Shown: positions 18,929-26,220 of the stretch, piece by piece | Numbering within the stretch: position 1 is the stretch's first letter | How the letters are laid out: each line of letters opens with the position of its first letter | Assembly: GCF_003074055.1 (NCBI RefSeq) | Contig: NZ_CP029043.1 | Span: forward strand, 1,364,001 to 1,428,000 | DNA from: Streptomyces nigra | GTDB taxonomy: Bacteria > Actinomycetota > Actinomycetes > Streptomycetales > Streptomycetaceae | Direction of reading: 5' to 3' | DNA length: 64,000 nt | Made by a program: the position numbers and the translations under genes | Notes under the pieces: model-generated | Told to the model about the DNA's origin: nothing | Database searches by the model: none | Seen by the model: the letters and a program-made list of their open reading frames with translations, nothing else

Positions 18929-19912
18929 ATGGAGCAGAGGCATCTCGGCCGCACCGGCCTGCGCGTGTCCCGCATCGGGCTCGGCACCCTCACCTGGGGA
19001 AGGGACACCGACGAGCACGACGCCGCGGACCTCCTGAAGACCTTCTGGGAGGCCGGCGGCACCCTCGTGGACACGGCCGACGTGTACGGCGACGGGGAGG
19101 CGGAGTATCTGCTGGGCCGGCTCATGGAGGGGCTGGTCCCGCGCCGGGACCTGGTCATCTCGACGAAGGCCGGCAGCGTGCCCGACCCCGACCGCCGGTT
19201 CGACGGCTCCCGCGGCCATCTGCTCTCCGCGCTGGACGCCTCGCTGGCCCGCCTCGGCACCGAGTACGTCGACATCTGGCACATCCACGCCTACGACCCG
19301 CACACCCCGCTCGACGAGACGCTGCACGCGCTCGACCTGGCGGTGTCCACCGGCCGCGCCCGGTATGTCGGCGTCTCCAACTTCTGCGGCTGGCAGCTCG
19401 CCAAGGCGGCCACCTGGCAGCTCGCGGCGCCGGGCACCCGGACCCGGCTGGCGAGCACACAGCTGGAGTACTCGCTGCTGCAGCGGGGCGTGGAGCGCGA
19501 GGTGCTGCCCGCCGCGCTCGACCTGGGCGTGGGGCTGCTGCCGTCGTCGCCGCTGGGCCGTGGCGTGCTGACCGGCAAGTACCGCAACGGCACACCGCCG
19601 GACTCCCGCGGCGGCTCCGAGCATCTGGCGCCGTTCGTCGCCCCGTACCTCGACGACACGGCGAGCCGCATCGTGGACGCCGTGCAGACGGCCGCCGACG
19701 GGCTCGCGGTGTCCCCGCTCCAGGTCGCCCTGGCCTGGGTCCGGGACCGGCCCGGGGTGACCGCGCCCGTGATAGGCGCGCGCACCGCGCAGCAGCTCAC
19801 GGCCGCGTTGTCAGTGGAGGACCTTAGTCTTCCTGACGAGATCTGCCGGGCGCTCGACGACGTCTCCGCGCCCGTGCACCGCTATCCCGATCACGACTGG
19901 AGCACGCTGTGA
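18929..19912 (+). CDS. Aldo/keto reductase
   Basis: NADPH-dependent carbonyl reductase fold of 327 residues. The catalytic tetrad is visible: Asp and Tyr in DTADVYGDG, Lys in ISTKAG and His in WHIHAYDPH. The C-terminal cofactor-binding loop appears as VIGARTAQQL. This resembles the YghZ/Tas branch. The physiological substrate is unknown. The ATG at 18929 is chosen because the protein then begins with the canonical MEQRHLGRTGLRVSRIGLG. Its stop overlaps the start of the RecD2-like gene by four bases (GTGA), so the two are probably translationally coupled. Confidence 0.93.
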   Translation: MEQRHLGRTGLRVSRIGLGTLTWGRDTDEHDAADLLKTFWEAGGTLVDTADVYGDGEAEYLLGRLMEGLVPRRDLVISTKAGSVPDPDRRFDGSRGHLLSALDASLARLGTEYVDIWHIHAYDPHTPLDETLHALDLAVSTGRARYVGVSNFCGWQLAKAATWQLAAPGTRTRLASTQLEYSLLQRGVEREVLPAALDLGVGLLPSSPLGRGVLTGKYRNGTPPDSRGGSEHLAPFVAPYLDDTASRIVDAVQTAADGLAVSPLQVALAWVRDRPGVTAPVIGARTAQQLTAALSVEDLSLPDEICRALDDVSAPVHRYPDHDWSTL

Positions 19913-22083
19913 GCACGGAGCCGCCCGAGACCACGGAGGACGCCGAGCCGGGGACGCCGGCGACCGGCGACGAGCCGGTCGGCGCCGCAGAGGCGGAGGG
20001 CACCGCGCCCGCGGCGGACACGGCCGACGACGCCGAGGCGAAGAAGCTGTCGGAGGCCGAGGCCGAGCTCGCCGCCCAGCGCCTGGAGCGCGAGCGGATC
20101 GAGCGGCGCAAGGCCGAGAAGCAGGGGCCCGTGGCCGCCGGGGCCAAGCTCAGCGGAAAGGCCGCGGACCTGCTGGCCGCGGTACGGGCCGTGGAGAGCG
20201 GCGCCAAGCCGGCGGCCACCGTGTTCAGCGAGCCGGAGCCGCCGCGCCGCCCCGCACCCGAGCCGGTGCGCCGGCCCGAGCCCGTGGCCGAGCCGGCGGC
20301 GCCCGCGGGGCCCGCGCCGGAGAGCGTCGAGGCGGTGCGGGGCGTGCTGGCCGAGGGCGGCGCCCCGGAAGGGCTGGCCCCGCAGGTGGCGGCTGCCCTC
20401 GGAGAGACGGCCGAGCAGGCGCTGCGGGAGGACCCGTGGCAGCTGCTGCGGGTCGCGGGCGTACGGCCCGAGCAGGCGGACGGGTTCGCGCGGGCGCTGC
20501 TCGGCGCCGAGTGCGCGCCGGACGACGAGCGGCGCGGGCGGGCTGTCACCGGCTGGCTGCTGGAGCAGGCGGCGCTCGCCGGGCACACGGCGCTGGAGCT
20601 GCCCGCGCTGACGGCCGCGCTGGCCCGGCAGGGCGTGCCCGACCCGGACGCGGCCGTGCAGGACACGCTGGCCGAGGGCGACGCGCTGGCCTTCCAGGAC
20701 GCCCTGGACGAGCCCGGTGCCCCCGCCGTGACGAGCGGGGAGACGGGCGAGGACGGGGAGGAGGAGCGGCCCGTCCGCGTCCTCGTCGGCCTGGAGCGGT
20801 ACGCCCTCGCCGAGGAGAGCCTCGCCGACGGACTGGCCCGGCTGATCAACTCCGTGCCCAAGCAGGACGGTGCGGCCGAGGAGTGGGAGCGCGCGGCGTC
20901 CGGTGCGGGCTCCGCCGCCGAGCTGATCCGCGCGGTCGCCGCGCACGGCCTCGTCCTGCACACCGGTGGGGAGGCGTCGCTGGCCGAGCCGGCGGCTCTG
21001 CTGCGGGCGGCGGATTCGCTCGGGCTGCGGGCCTGGGCGGCCGCGCACACCCCGGTCGGGCGGGACCGCTTCGCGGCCCTGGCGCGCGGGGCGGTGGAGG
21101 GCGAGGCAGCGGAGGGCGAGGCCGGGCGGACCGTGGCGACCGTCGCCAGGCTGCTCTCCGGCGTGGAGGGTCCCGGCCGGGACGCGGACGGCGCCCTCGA
21201 CCTCGATCTGCTGATCGTGCTGGACGCGCCGCTGCTCGATGTCGAGACCGCGGCCCTGCTGACCGAGTCGCTGCCCGACGGGGCCCGGCTGGTTCTGGCC
21301 GGGGACCCCGGAGTGCTGTGGTCGGCGGGCCCTGGCCGGGTGTTCGCCGATCTGCTGGCGGCGCGTGTCTGCCCGCAGCTCGCCTCGCGGCGGCCGGACC
21401 CCGGCCCGCTGGGCGAGCTGGTGTCGGGCATCGGCATCGGCGAGCTGAACCAGGTGGAGGCCCCCGGCAAGGAGGTCGTCATCGTGCCGGTCCGGGACGC
21501 GGGCGAGGCCGTGCACCGCACGGTGCAGCTTGTCGCGGACTCGGTGCCGCGGGCGTTCGGCGTCCCGTCCGAGGAGACCCAGGTGATCACGCCGGGGCAC
21601 GGCGGCGCGGCCGGTACCCGCGCGCTCAACGCCGCCCTGAAGGCGCGGCTCAACCCCGGTCCGGGCCGCTTCGGCGGCTTCGACCCCGGGGACCGCGTCG
21701 CCTACTCCCCCGCGCCGGGCCGTACGGTGCCGGGGCGGGTGGTCGGGGCCGACGCCGAGGGACTGCGCCTGACCTGCGCGGGCGAGGACGTCGTCGTACC
21801 GAAGGAGCGGGTGGAGCGGTCCGTGCGGCACGGCTGGGCGCTCACCGCGCACCAGGCCGCGGGGGGCCGGTGGCCGGCGGCGGTCGTCGTCCTGCCCGGT
21901 GACGCCACCCAGGCGCTGAGCCGCCCCTGGGTCTACACGGCCTTCAGCCGCGCCGACCGGCATCTGTCCGTCGTCCACGGCGCGGAGCAGGCCCTGCCCC
22001 AGGCCGTCGCCGAGATCCCGGCGAAGCCGCGCACGACCCGGCTGCCGGCACTGCTGCAGCCGCAGGTGCCGACGCCGGCCTGA
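19909..22083 (+). CDS. RecD2-like helicase homologue with degenerate ATPase motifs
   Basis: A 724-residue protein with the layout of RecD2: a charged Ala/Glu-rich tail (1-140), helix-hairpin-helix repeats (about 140-210), and two RecA-like domains. The motifs are altered. Walker A is replaced by HTGGEASLAEP without the GKT. Motif II reads IVLDAPLLD instead of DEASM. Motif III reads LAGDPGVLWSAGPG with Val for Gln. Motif V (ALTAHQAAGGRWPAAVVVLP) and motif VI (WVYTAFSRADRH) are better kept. It is therefore probably unable to hydrolyse ATP, but could still bind DNA or partners. The reading frame is intact throughout, so this is not a decayed pseudogene. The GTG start overlaps the aldo/keto reductase stop. 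Confidence 0.85.
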   Translation: MSTEPPETTEDAEPGTPATGDEPVGAAEAEGTAPAADTADDAEAKKLSEAEAELAAQRLERERIERRKAEKQGPVAAGAKLSGKAADLLAAVRAVESGAKPAATVFSEPEPPRRPAPEPVRRPEPVAEPAAPAGPAPESVEAVRGVLAEGGAPEGLAPQVAAALGETAEQALREDPWQLLRVAGVRPEQADGFARALLGAECAPDDERRGRAVTGWLLEQAALAGHTALELPALTAALARQGVPDPDAAVQDTLAEGDALAFQDALDEPGAPAVTSGETGEDGEEERPVRVLVGLERYALAEESLADGLARLINSVPKQDGAAEEWERAASGAGSAAELIRAVAAHGLVLHTGGEASLAEPAALLRAADSLGLRAWAAAHTPVGRDRFAALARGAVEGEAAEGEAGRTVATVARLLSGVEGPGRDADGALDLDLLIVLDAPLLDVETAALLTESLPDGARLVLAGDPGVLWSAGPGRVFADLLAARVCPQLASRRPDPGPLGELVSGIGIGELNQVEAPGKEVVIVPVRDAGEAVHRTVQLVADSVPRAFGVPSEETQVITPGHGGAAGTRALNAALKARLNPGPGRFGGFDPGDRVAYSPAPGRTVPGRVVGADAEGLRLTCAGEDVVVPKERVERSVRHGWALTAHQAAGGRWPAAVVVLPGDATQALSRPWVYTAFSRADRHLSVVHGAEQALPQAVAEIPAKPRTTRLPALLQPQVPTPA

Positions 22084-22096
22084 CGGTCCGCCCACG

Positions 22097-22137
22097 ACGA
22101 CGGCGGCCACGGAGAGTGTCTCCGTGGCCGCCGTCGT
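22097..22137. terminator. Bidirectional terminator after the RecD2-like gene
   Basis: A 19-base perfect stem (arms 22097-22115 and 22119-22137) with a 3-base GTG loop lies between convergent genes. Confidence 0.9.
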
Positions 22138-22141
22138 CTGT

Positions 22142-22171
22142 GCGGGGTGTCGCGGGGTATCGCGGGGTGTA
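22142..22171. repeat. 10-base tandem repeat, three copies
   Basis: Three units of GCGGGGTGTC/GCGGGGTATC/GCGGGGTGTA fill the gap between the terminator and the stop of the leftward gene at 22174. Confidence 0.65.
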
Positions 22172-22173
22172 CC

Positions 22174-22869
22174 TCAGCGCCGGTCCGCGTCCAAGGGCTC
22201 GACCTCGTCGTCCTCGACCGCTTCGACCTCGTCATCGTCGTCGTCGACATCGACGTCGTCCAGGTCGTCGTCGAAGACGGTGCTCACGTCGAAACGGCAG
22301 ATCACGCGCTGCGGGTCGGCGCCGTCGAAGGGCGCCTCCAGCCACTCGCCGGGGTCGGCCTGCTCGTCCGAGGCGGTCACCCAGAGCGTCGAGTCGCCCT
22401 CCTCCAGGCCGAACTCCTTGTGCCGGGAGGCGATCTCGTCCGGTTCGAACTCGCCGAACAGCACCCCCAGCGCTCCGTGCACGGTGCCCGAGGCCTCCGT
22501 GTCCGCGCCGTCCTCGAAGTCCGCCGCCTCGATCCGCTCGGCCTGGGCCCGCAGCCGCTGTGGCTCCACCACGGAGTAGTCGCGCCGGATCAGCACGCTC
22601 ACCGCGCTCGGCTCCTCGGGGCCCGTGTACGGGGGAAGCGCGTCCTCGGCGCCGGGGATCTCGAACGGGGTGACCTCGTCGTAACGGTCGTAGAGCAGCT
22701 CGTCGTAGACCTCGGCGGCGGCGGCCAGTTCGTTGAACGCCTCGTAGACGGCCGGGTCGTCCTCACCCGACCGGCGTTCGACGGCCGCCAGGTGGCGGTC
22801 GAGCGCGGTCTTGACAGCCTCGGCGGCGGCGCGTACCTCGGCAGCGGTGGGCTGCACAGCATCAGACAT
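22174..22869 (-). CDS. Hypothetical acidic protein
   Basis: Unrecognised cytosolic protein of 231 residues, conserved-looking in its first 190 residues and ending in a run of Asp/Glu (VFDDDLDDVDVDDDDDEV) that is probably disordered. No signal peptide or membrane segment is visible. The region EDDPAVYEAFNELAAAAEVYDELLYDRYDEVTPFEI is a helical, acidic stretch. The ATG at 22869 is chosen because the divergent DUF5703 gene begins only 48 bases away. No strong ribosome binding site is visible. Its stop faces the RecD2-like gene across a hairpin. Confidence 0.8.
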   Translation of the reverse strand: MSDAVQPTAAEVRAAAEAVKTALDRHLAAVERRSGEDDPAVYEAFNELAAAAEVYDELLYDRYDEVTPFEIPGAEDALPPYTGPEEPSAVSVLIRRDYSVVEPQRLRAQAERIEAADFEDGADTEASGTVHGALGVLFGEFEPDEIASRHKEFGLEEGDSTLWVTASDEQADPGEWLEAPFDGADPQRVICRFDVSTVFDDDLDDVDVDDDDDEVEAVEDDEVEPLDADRR

Positions 22870-22916
22870 AGTGCAGACGCTATCCGTACCGGGCCCCAGC
22901 CCGCACAATAGATGCG

Positions 22917-23105
22917 ATGCCGGAATACGAATTTGTCGACGTGTACGTGCCGCGCGGGGTCTCCCGCAAGGACGCCACACGACTGCTGACGGACCATGCC
23001 GAGTACGGACACTGGGAGTTGGACCGCCTGAGTCTGCTGCGCGACGGCAGCCGCAGGGTGCGGCTGCGTCGCCGGATCATTCGCCAGGTGCGGGCCACCT
23101 GGTGA
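22917..23105 (+). CDS. DUF5703 family small protein
   Basis: Small basic protein of 62 residues (MPEYEFVDVYVPRGVSRKDATRLLTD at the start, RRVRLRRRIIRQVRATW at the end). The family is restricted to actinobacteria and has no known function. The pattern of a short beta strand, helix and two strands suggests a compact fold. It is divergent from the acidic hypothetical gene and followed by a perfect hairpin. Confidence 0.85.
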   Translation: MPEYEFVDVYVPRGVSRKDATRLLTDHAEYGHWELDRLSLLRDGSRRVRLRRRIIRQVRATW

Positions 23106-23177
23106 CCTGAATCACAGAAAAGACGGATCAAGTCAAGACGATCCAGACCAGACGGATCCGACAAGACGGAAAATCGA

Positions 23178-23205
23178 AGCGGGCCCCGCATGGACGGGGC
23201 CCGCT
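23178..23205. terminator. Bidirectional terminator between DUF5703 gene and chpC
   Basis: Eleven-base perfect stem (AGCGGGCCCCG / CGGGGCCCGCT) with a 6-base loop, positioned between convergent transcription units. Confidence 0.85.
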
Positions 23206-23245
23206 GTGTTCGCACTCTCTCAATCCTGGACCTGGACCTTGGGCC

Positions 23246-24046
23246 TCAAGCCGACTGCCGGGCCTTGCGGTACAGGACCGCGCCCGCGAGCAGCGCGCCG
23301 GCGCCGACGGGCAGGACGAGGCCCATCGGGAGGTCGCTGCCGGTGGCGGCGAGCTCGGCGTCGCCCTGGGGCTGGGTGACGAAGTGGGCGCCCGGCTGGT
23401 TGCCGTGCGAGCCGCCGCCCGGGGTGTTCGGCTCCTCGGGCGTACCGGGGTTGCCGGGCTCGCCGGGGTTACCCGGCTCTCCCGGGTTGCCGGGCTCACC
23501 CGGGTTCCCCGGCTCACCGGGATTGCCAGGGTTGCCAGGGTTGCCGGGCTCACCAGGGTTCCCGGGGTTGCCCGGAGTTCCCGGGTTCCCGGGGTTGCCC
23601 GGCTCCTCGGGCGAACCGGGCGGGTTCTGGTGGCCGCCGCCGTTGGCGCAGTCGTTGCCCTCGGCCGCGTTGCCGATGCCGATGACGTCCACCGTGTTGC
23701 CGCAGACGTTGACCGGTACGTGCACCGGCGCCTGGACGTGGTTGCCGGAGCCGATGCCCGGCGAGTCACTGGCGTGCCCGTCGGCCTCGGCACCGGAGCC
23801 GCCCTGGTTGGCGCAGCTGTTGCCCATCGCGGGGTTGAGGATGCCCACCACGTCGACGGTGTTGCCGCAGACGTTGACCGGCACGTGCACCGGCGCCTGC
23901 ACCGTGTTGCCCGACAGCACGCCGGGCGAGTGGGACGTGGAGCCGTGCGCACCCGAGCCGGTGGCGTGCGCGGCGCCGCCCGCGGCCGCGATGACCCCGG
24001 TCGCCGCCGCCACGGTCATCAGGCCCTTGCGGGTGACCTGTCGCAT
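23246..24046 (-). CDS. chpC: Long chaplin with sortase signal (ChpC-type)
   Basis: Cell-wall-anchored amyloid-forming surfactant protein of aerial hyphae, 266 residues. In order: a Sec signal peptide (about 1-28, ending HATG), two chaplin domains each with two Cys and the core [17 protein letters not shown], and a Pro/Gly/Asn/Glu-rich spacer of GxP-type triplets (about residues 140-205). The end is a LAATG sortase motif, a hydrophobic helix and a basic tail RKARQSA, fitting class E sortases. The ATG at 24046 has AAGGCAGG upstream. chpH lies directly upstream. Long chaplins are thought to tether the short ones to the peptidoglycan. BldN/WhiG-type developmental control is expected from the family, not shown here. 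Confidence 0.95.
   Translation of the reverse strand: MRQVTRKGLMTVAAATGVIAAAGGAAHATGSGAHGSTSHSPGVLSGNTVQAPVHVPVNVCGNTVDVVGILNPAMGNSCANQGGSGAEADGHASDSPGIGSGNHVQAPVHVPVNVCGNTVDVIGIGNAAEGNDCANGGGHQNPPGSPEEPGNPGNPGTPGNPGNPGEPGNPGNPGNPGEPGNPGEPGNPGEPGNPGEPGNPGTPEEPNTPGGGSHGNQPGAHFVTQPQGDAELAATGSDLPMGLVLPVGAGALLAGAVLYRKARQSA
23440..23615. repeat. Collagen-like triplet-coding repeat inside chpC
   Basis: A run of degenerate 9- and 18-base units encodes PGN, PGE and PGT triplets in the spacer between the chaplin domains and the sortase signal. Copy number in such repeats can vary between strains. Confidence 0.75.
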
Positions 24047-24118
24047 TGCTGAATACCTGCCTTCGACCTTGTTCCGAGAGGACACGTCGGGAGATCGGCC
24101 GACGCACCGATGAGACCG

Positions 24119-24157
24119 GTCGGCCCCGGAGCGCATGGCACGCGCTCCGGGGCCGAC
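24119..24157 (-). terminator. Terminator after chpH
   Basis: Perfect 16-base stem (24119-24134 with 24142-24157) and a 7-base loop between the chpH stop and the chpC start on the same strand. Most chpH transcripts probably stop here. Confidence 0.85.
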
Positions 24158-24190
24158 GGCTCAGCCCTGGTCACAGGGCGAGACACAACG

Positions 24191-24424
24191 TCACTTGTTG
24201 ATGCAGGTGTTGCCGAAGGCGGGGTTCAGCAGCCCGATCACGGAGACCGTGTTGCCGCAGACGTTCACGGGGACGTGAATCGGAGCCTGAACGACGTTGC
24301 CGGACAGGATGCCCGGGGAGTGCACGGCGGCACCCTGGGCACCGGAGTCGGCAACGGCCAGGCCCGCGCCCGCGAGAACCAGCCCACCGGTGGCAGCCGC
24401 AGCAGCGACGACCTTCTTGATCAT
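24191..24424 (-). CDS. chpH: Short secreted chaplin ChpH
   Basis: Secreted 77-residue chaplin that assembles into amyloid fibres at the air-water interface and makes aerial hyphae hydrophobic. A signal peptide (MIKKVVAAAAATGGL to about residue 26, cleavage near AVA-DSG) is followed by one chaplin domain with two Cys and the core [20 protein letters not shown]. The ATG at 24424 has AAGGAGG upstream, so the longer in-frame start at 24454 is rejected. An inverted repeat lies 19-43 bases before the start codon. The chpC-chpH pairing is the conserved minimal chaplin locus in streptomycetes. Confidence 0.97.
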   Translation of the reverse strand: MIKKVVAAAAATGGLVLAGAGLAVADSGAQGAAVHSPGILSGNVVQAPIHVPVNVCGNTVSVIGLLNPAFGNTCINK

Positions 24425-24442
24425 TGTTCCTCCTTGTTGGCA

Positions 24443-24467
24443 ATGCGATCTCACTTGCTGATCGCAT
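24443..24467 (-). promoter_or_regulatory. Inverted repeat in the chpH leader
   Basis: Eight-base perfect arms ATGCGATC and GATCGCAT with a 9-base spacer lie just upstream of the chpH ribosome binding site. It could be an operator or an mRNA stem-loop. Nothing in the sequence decides between them. Confidence 0.5.
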
Positions 24468-24575
24468 CACCTGTAACGAGGAGCGGTGAATAGAGCTACG
24501 ACCCTATGAGCGTGTTCACCCGTTGAGATCACAGGCTGTACGCCTGGACGAATTAAGGGCCGTCCCGCGAGGCCT

Positions 24576-25901
24576 CTACGAGGCGTCGATGAACCGGTCG
24601 AGCACGCGCACGCCGAACCGCAGGCCGTCGACCGGGACGCGCTCGTCGACGCCGTGGAACATGCCGGCGAAGTCCAGCTCCGGGGGGAGCTTCAGCGGGG
24701 CGAAGCCGAAGCCGCGGATGCCGAGGTCGTCGAAGGACTTGGCGTCGGTGCCGCCGGAGAGCATGTACGGGATGGCCTTGGCCGCCGGGTCCTCCGCGAC
24801 CAGCGCGGACTGCATCGCGGCCACGAGGGCGCCGTCGAAGCCGGTCTCGACGGCCTTGTCGGCGTGCACGTCCTCGCGGCGCACGTTCGGGCCGAGGATC
24901 CGGTCGAGGTCGGCCAGGAACTCCTCCTCGTGCCCGGGCAGGAAGCGGCCGTCGACATGGGCGGTGGCCTCGCCGGGGATGACGTTGACCTTGTAACCGG
25001 CGTTCAGCTGGGTCGGGTTGGCCGTGTTGCTGAGAGTGGCGCCGATGAGCTTCGCGATGCCGCCGAGCCGGGCGAGGGTGCCCTCCATGTCCTCCGGGTC
25101 GAGCTCGGTGCCGAGCGCGTCGCCGAGCTCGTCGAGGAAGGCGCGGGTGGTCTTGGTGACGCGGACGGGGAACTTGTGGCGGCCGAGGCGGGCGACGGCC
25201 TCCGACAGCTCGGTGATCGCGTTGTCCCGGTGGATCATCGAGCCGTGCCCGGCGGTGCCGGCCACGGTCAGCTTCATCCAGTGCATGCCCTTCTCGGCCG
25301 TCTGGATCAGATAGAGCCGCCGCTCCTCGCTCACCGTGAACGAGAAGCCGCCGACCTCGCTGATGGCCTCCGTGACGCCCTCGAAGAGGTCGGGGTGCTC
25401 GTCGACGAGGAACCGGGCGCCGTAGGTGCCGCCCGCCTCCTCGTCGGCGAGGAACGCGAGGACGATGTCCCGCGGGGGCTTGCGGCCGCTGCGCAGCCGG
25501 TCGCGGACGACCGCCAGGGTCATCGCGTCCATGTCCTTCATGTCGACGGCGCCGCGCCCCCAGACACAGCCGTCGGCGATCTCGCCGGAGAACGGGTGGT
25601 GCGTCCAGTCGTCGGCGTTGGCCGGTACGACGTCGGTGTGTCCGTGGATGAGCAGGGCGGGCCGGGACGGGTCCTCGCCCTCGATGCGCGCCACGGTGGA
25701 GGCGCGTCCCGGGTGCGACTCGAAGATCTTCGGTTCCAGACCCACCTCGGCGAGCTTCTCGGCGACGTACTCGGCCGCCGCGCGCTCGCCGGGGCCGGAG
25801 TGGTCGCCGTAGTTGCTGGTGTCGATGCGGATCAGCTCGCGGCAGAGGTCCACGACCTCGTCCTCGCCGGTGACGTTCCTGGTCGTGTCCGTCTCGCTCA
25901 C
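24576..25901 (-). CDS. M20 family metallopeptidase (dipeptidase/ArgE-like)
   Basis: Zinc peptidase or deacylase of 441 residues. Metal ligands are visible in LLIHGHTDVVP (His, with the following Asp), WGRGAVDMKD (bridging Asp), DEEAGG (catalytic and ligand Glu) and the late His of FAGMFHGVDERVP. The dimerisation domain lies between about 200 and 320 (GTAGHGSMIHRDNA). The substrate, a dipeptide or N-acyl amino acid, cannot be told. The GTG at 25901 has GGAAGCAGC upstream. It lies alone between the chaplin genes and the tRNA. Confidence 0.93.
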   Translation of the reverse strand: MSETDTTRNVTGEDEVVDLCRELIRIDTSNYGDHSGPGERAAAEYVAEKLAEVGLEPKIFESHPGRASTVARIEGEDPSRPALLIHGHTDVVPANADDWTHHPFSGEIADGCVWGRGAVDMKDMDAMTLAVVRDRLRSGRKPPRDIVLAFLADEEAGGTYGARFLVDEHPDLFEGVTEAISEVGGFSFTVSEERRLYLIQTAEKGMHWMKLTVAGTAGHGSMIHRDNAITELSEAVARLGRHKFPVRVTKTTRAFLDELGDALGTELDPEDMEGTLARLGGIAKLIGATLSNTANPTQLNAGYKVNVIPGEATAHVDGRFLPGHEEEFLADLDRILGPNVRREDVHADKAVETGFDGALVAAMQSALVAEDPAAKAIPYMLSGGTDAKSFDDLGIRGFGFAPLKLPPELDFAGMFHGVDERVPVDGLRFGVRVLDRFIDAS

Positions 25902-26090
25902 GCTGCTTCCTCCCGCGGTGTCACTGCTGGTGGGTCCCCCTCATCCTCCCTCTCCGCCGGGCGCGGCCCAAGACCGGCCGCGCCTCGTCACACGCCGTTC
26001 ACGCCGCCCCGGGGGGTGATCGGGGACCCCTCGAAAGCCTGGTAGTGTTTTCTCTGTCGCCGCGAGGGAGACCCGCGCGACAGACACCTT

Positions 26091-26174
26091 GTCCGGGTGG
26101 CGGAATGGCAGACGCGCTAGCTTGAGGTGCTAGTGCCCTTTATCGGGCGTGGGGGTTCAAGTCCCCCTCGGACA
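26091..26174 (+). tRNA. tRNA-Leu (anticodon GAG)
   Basis: Class II tRNA of 84 bases without encoded CCA. The acceptor stem is GTCCGGG pairing with CTCGGAC, and the discriminator is A. The anticodon arm is CTAGC-TTGAGGT-GCTAG with GAG at 26124-26126. The variable arm GTGCCCTTTATCGGGCGT is long, and the T arm is GGGGG-TTCAAGT-CCCCC. It reads CUC and CUU codons. Confidence 0.97.
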
Positions 26175-26180
26175 CAGATC

Positions 26181-26209
26181 GAACAGCCCCTCCTGGTGAG
26201 GGGCTGTTC
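26181..26209. terminator. Terminator between tRNA-Leu and the NACHT gene
   Basis: Perfect 12-base stem (GAACAGCCCCTC / GAGGGGCTGTTC) with a 5-base loop, followed by a T-rich stretch. It can serve the tRNA and the convergent NACHT gene, whose stop is at 26221. Confidence 0.9.
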
Positions 26210-26220
26210 GTCGTTTCCTG

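Noticed and set aside
23440-23615. CRISPR-like repeat
   Set aside because: The repeats are short, contiguous, have no unique spacers and are in frame within chpC.
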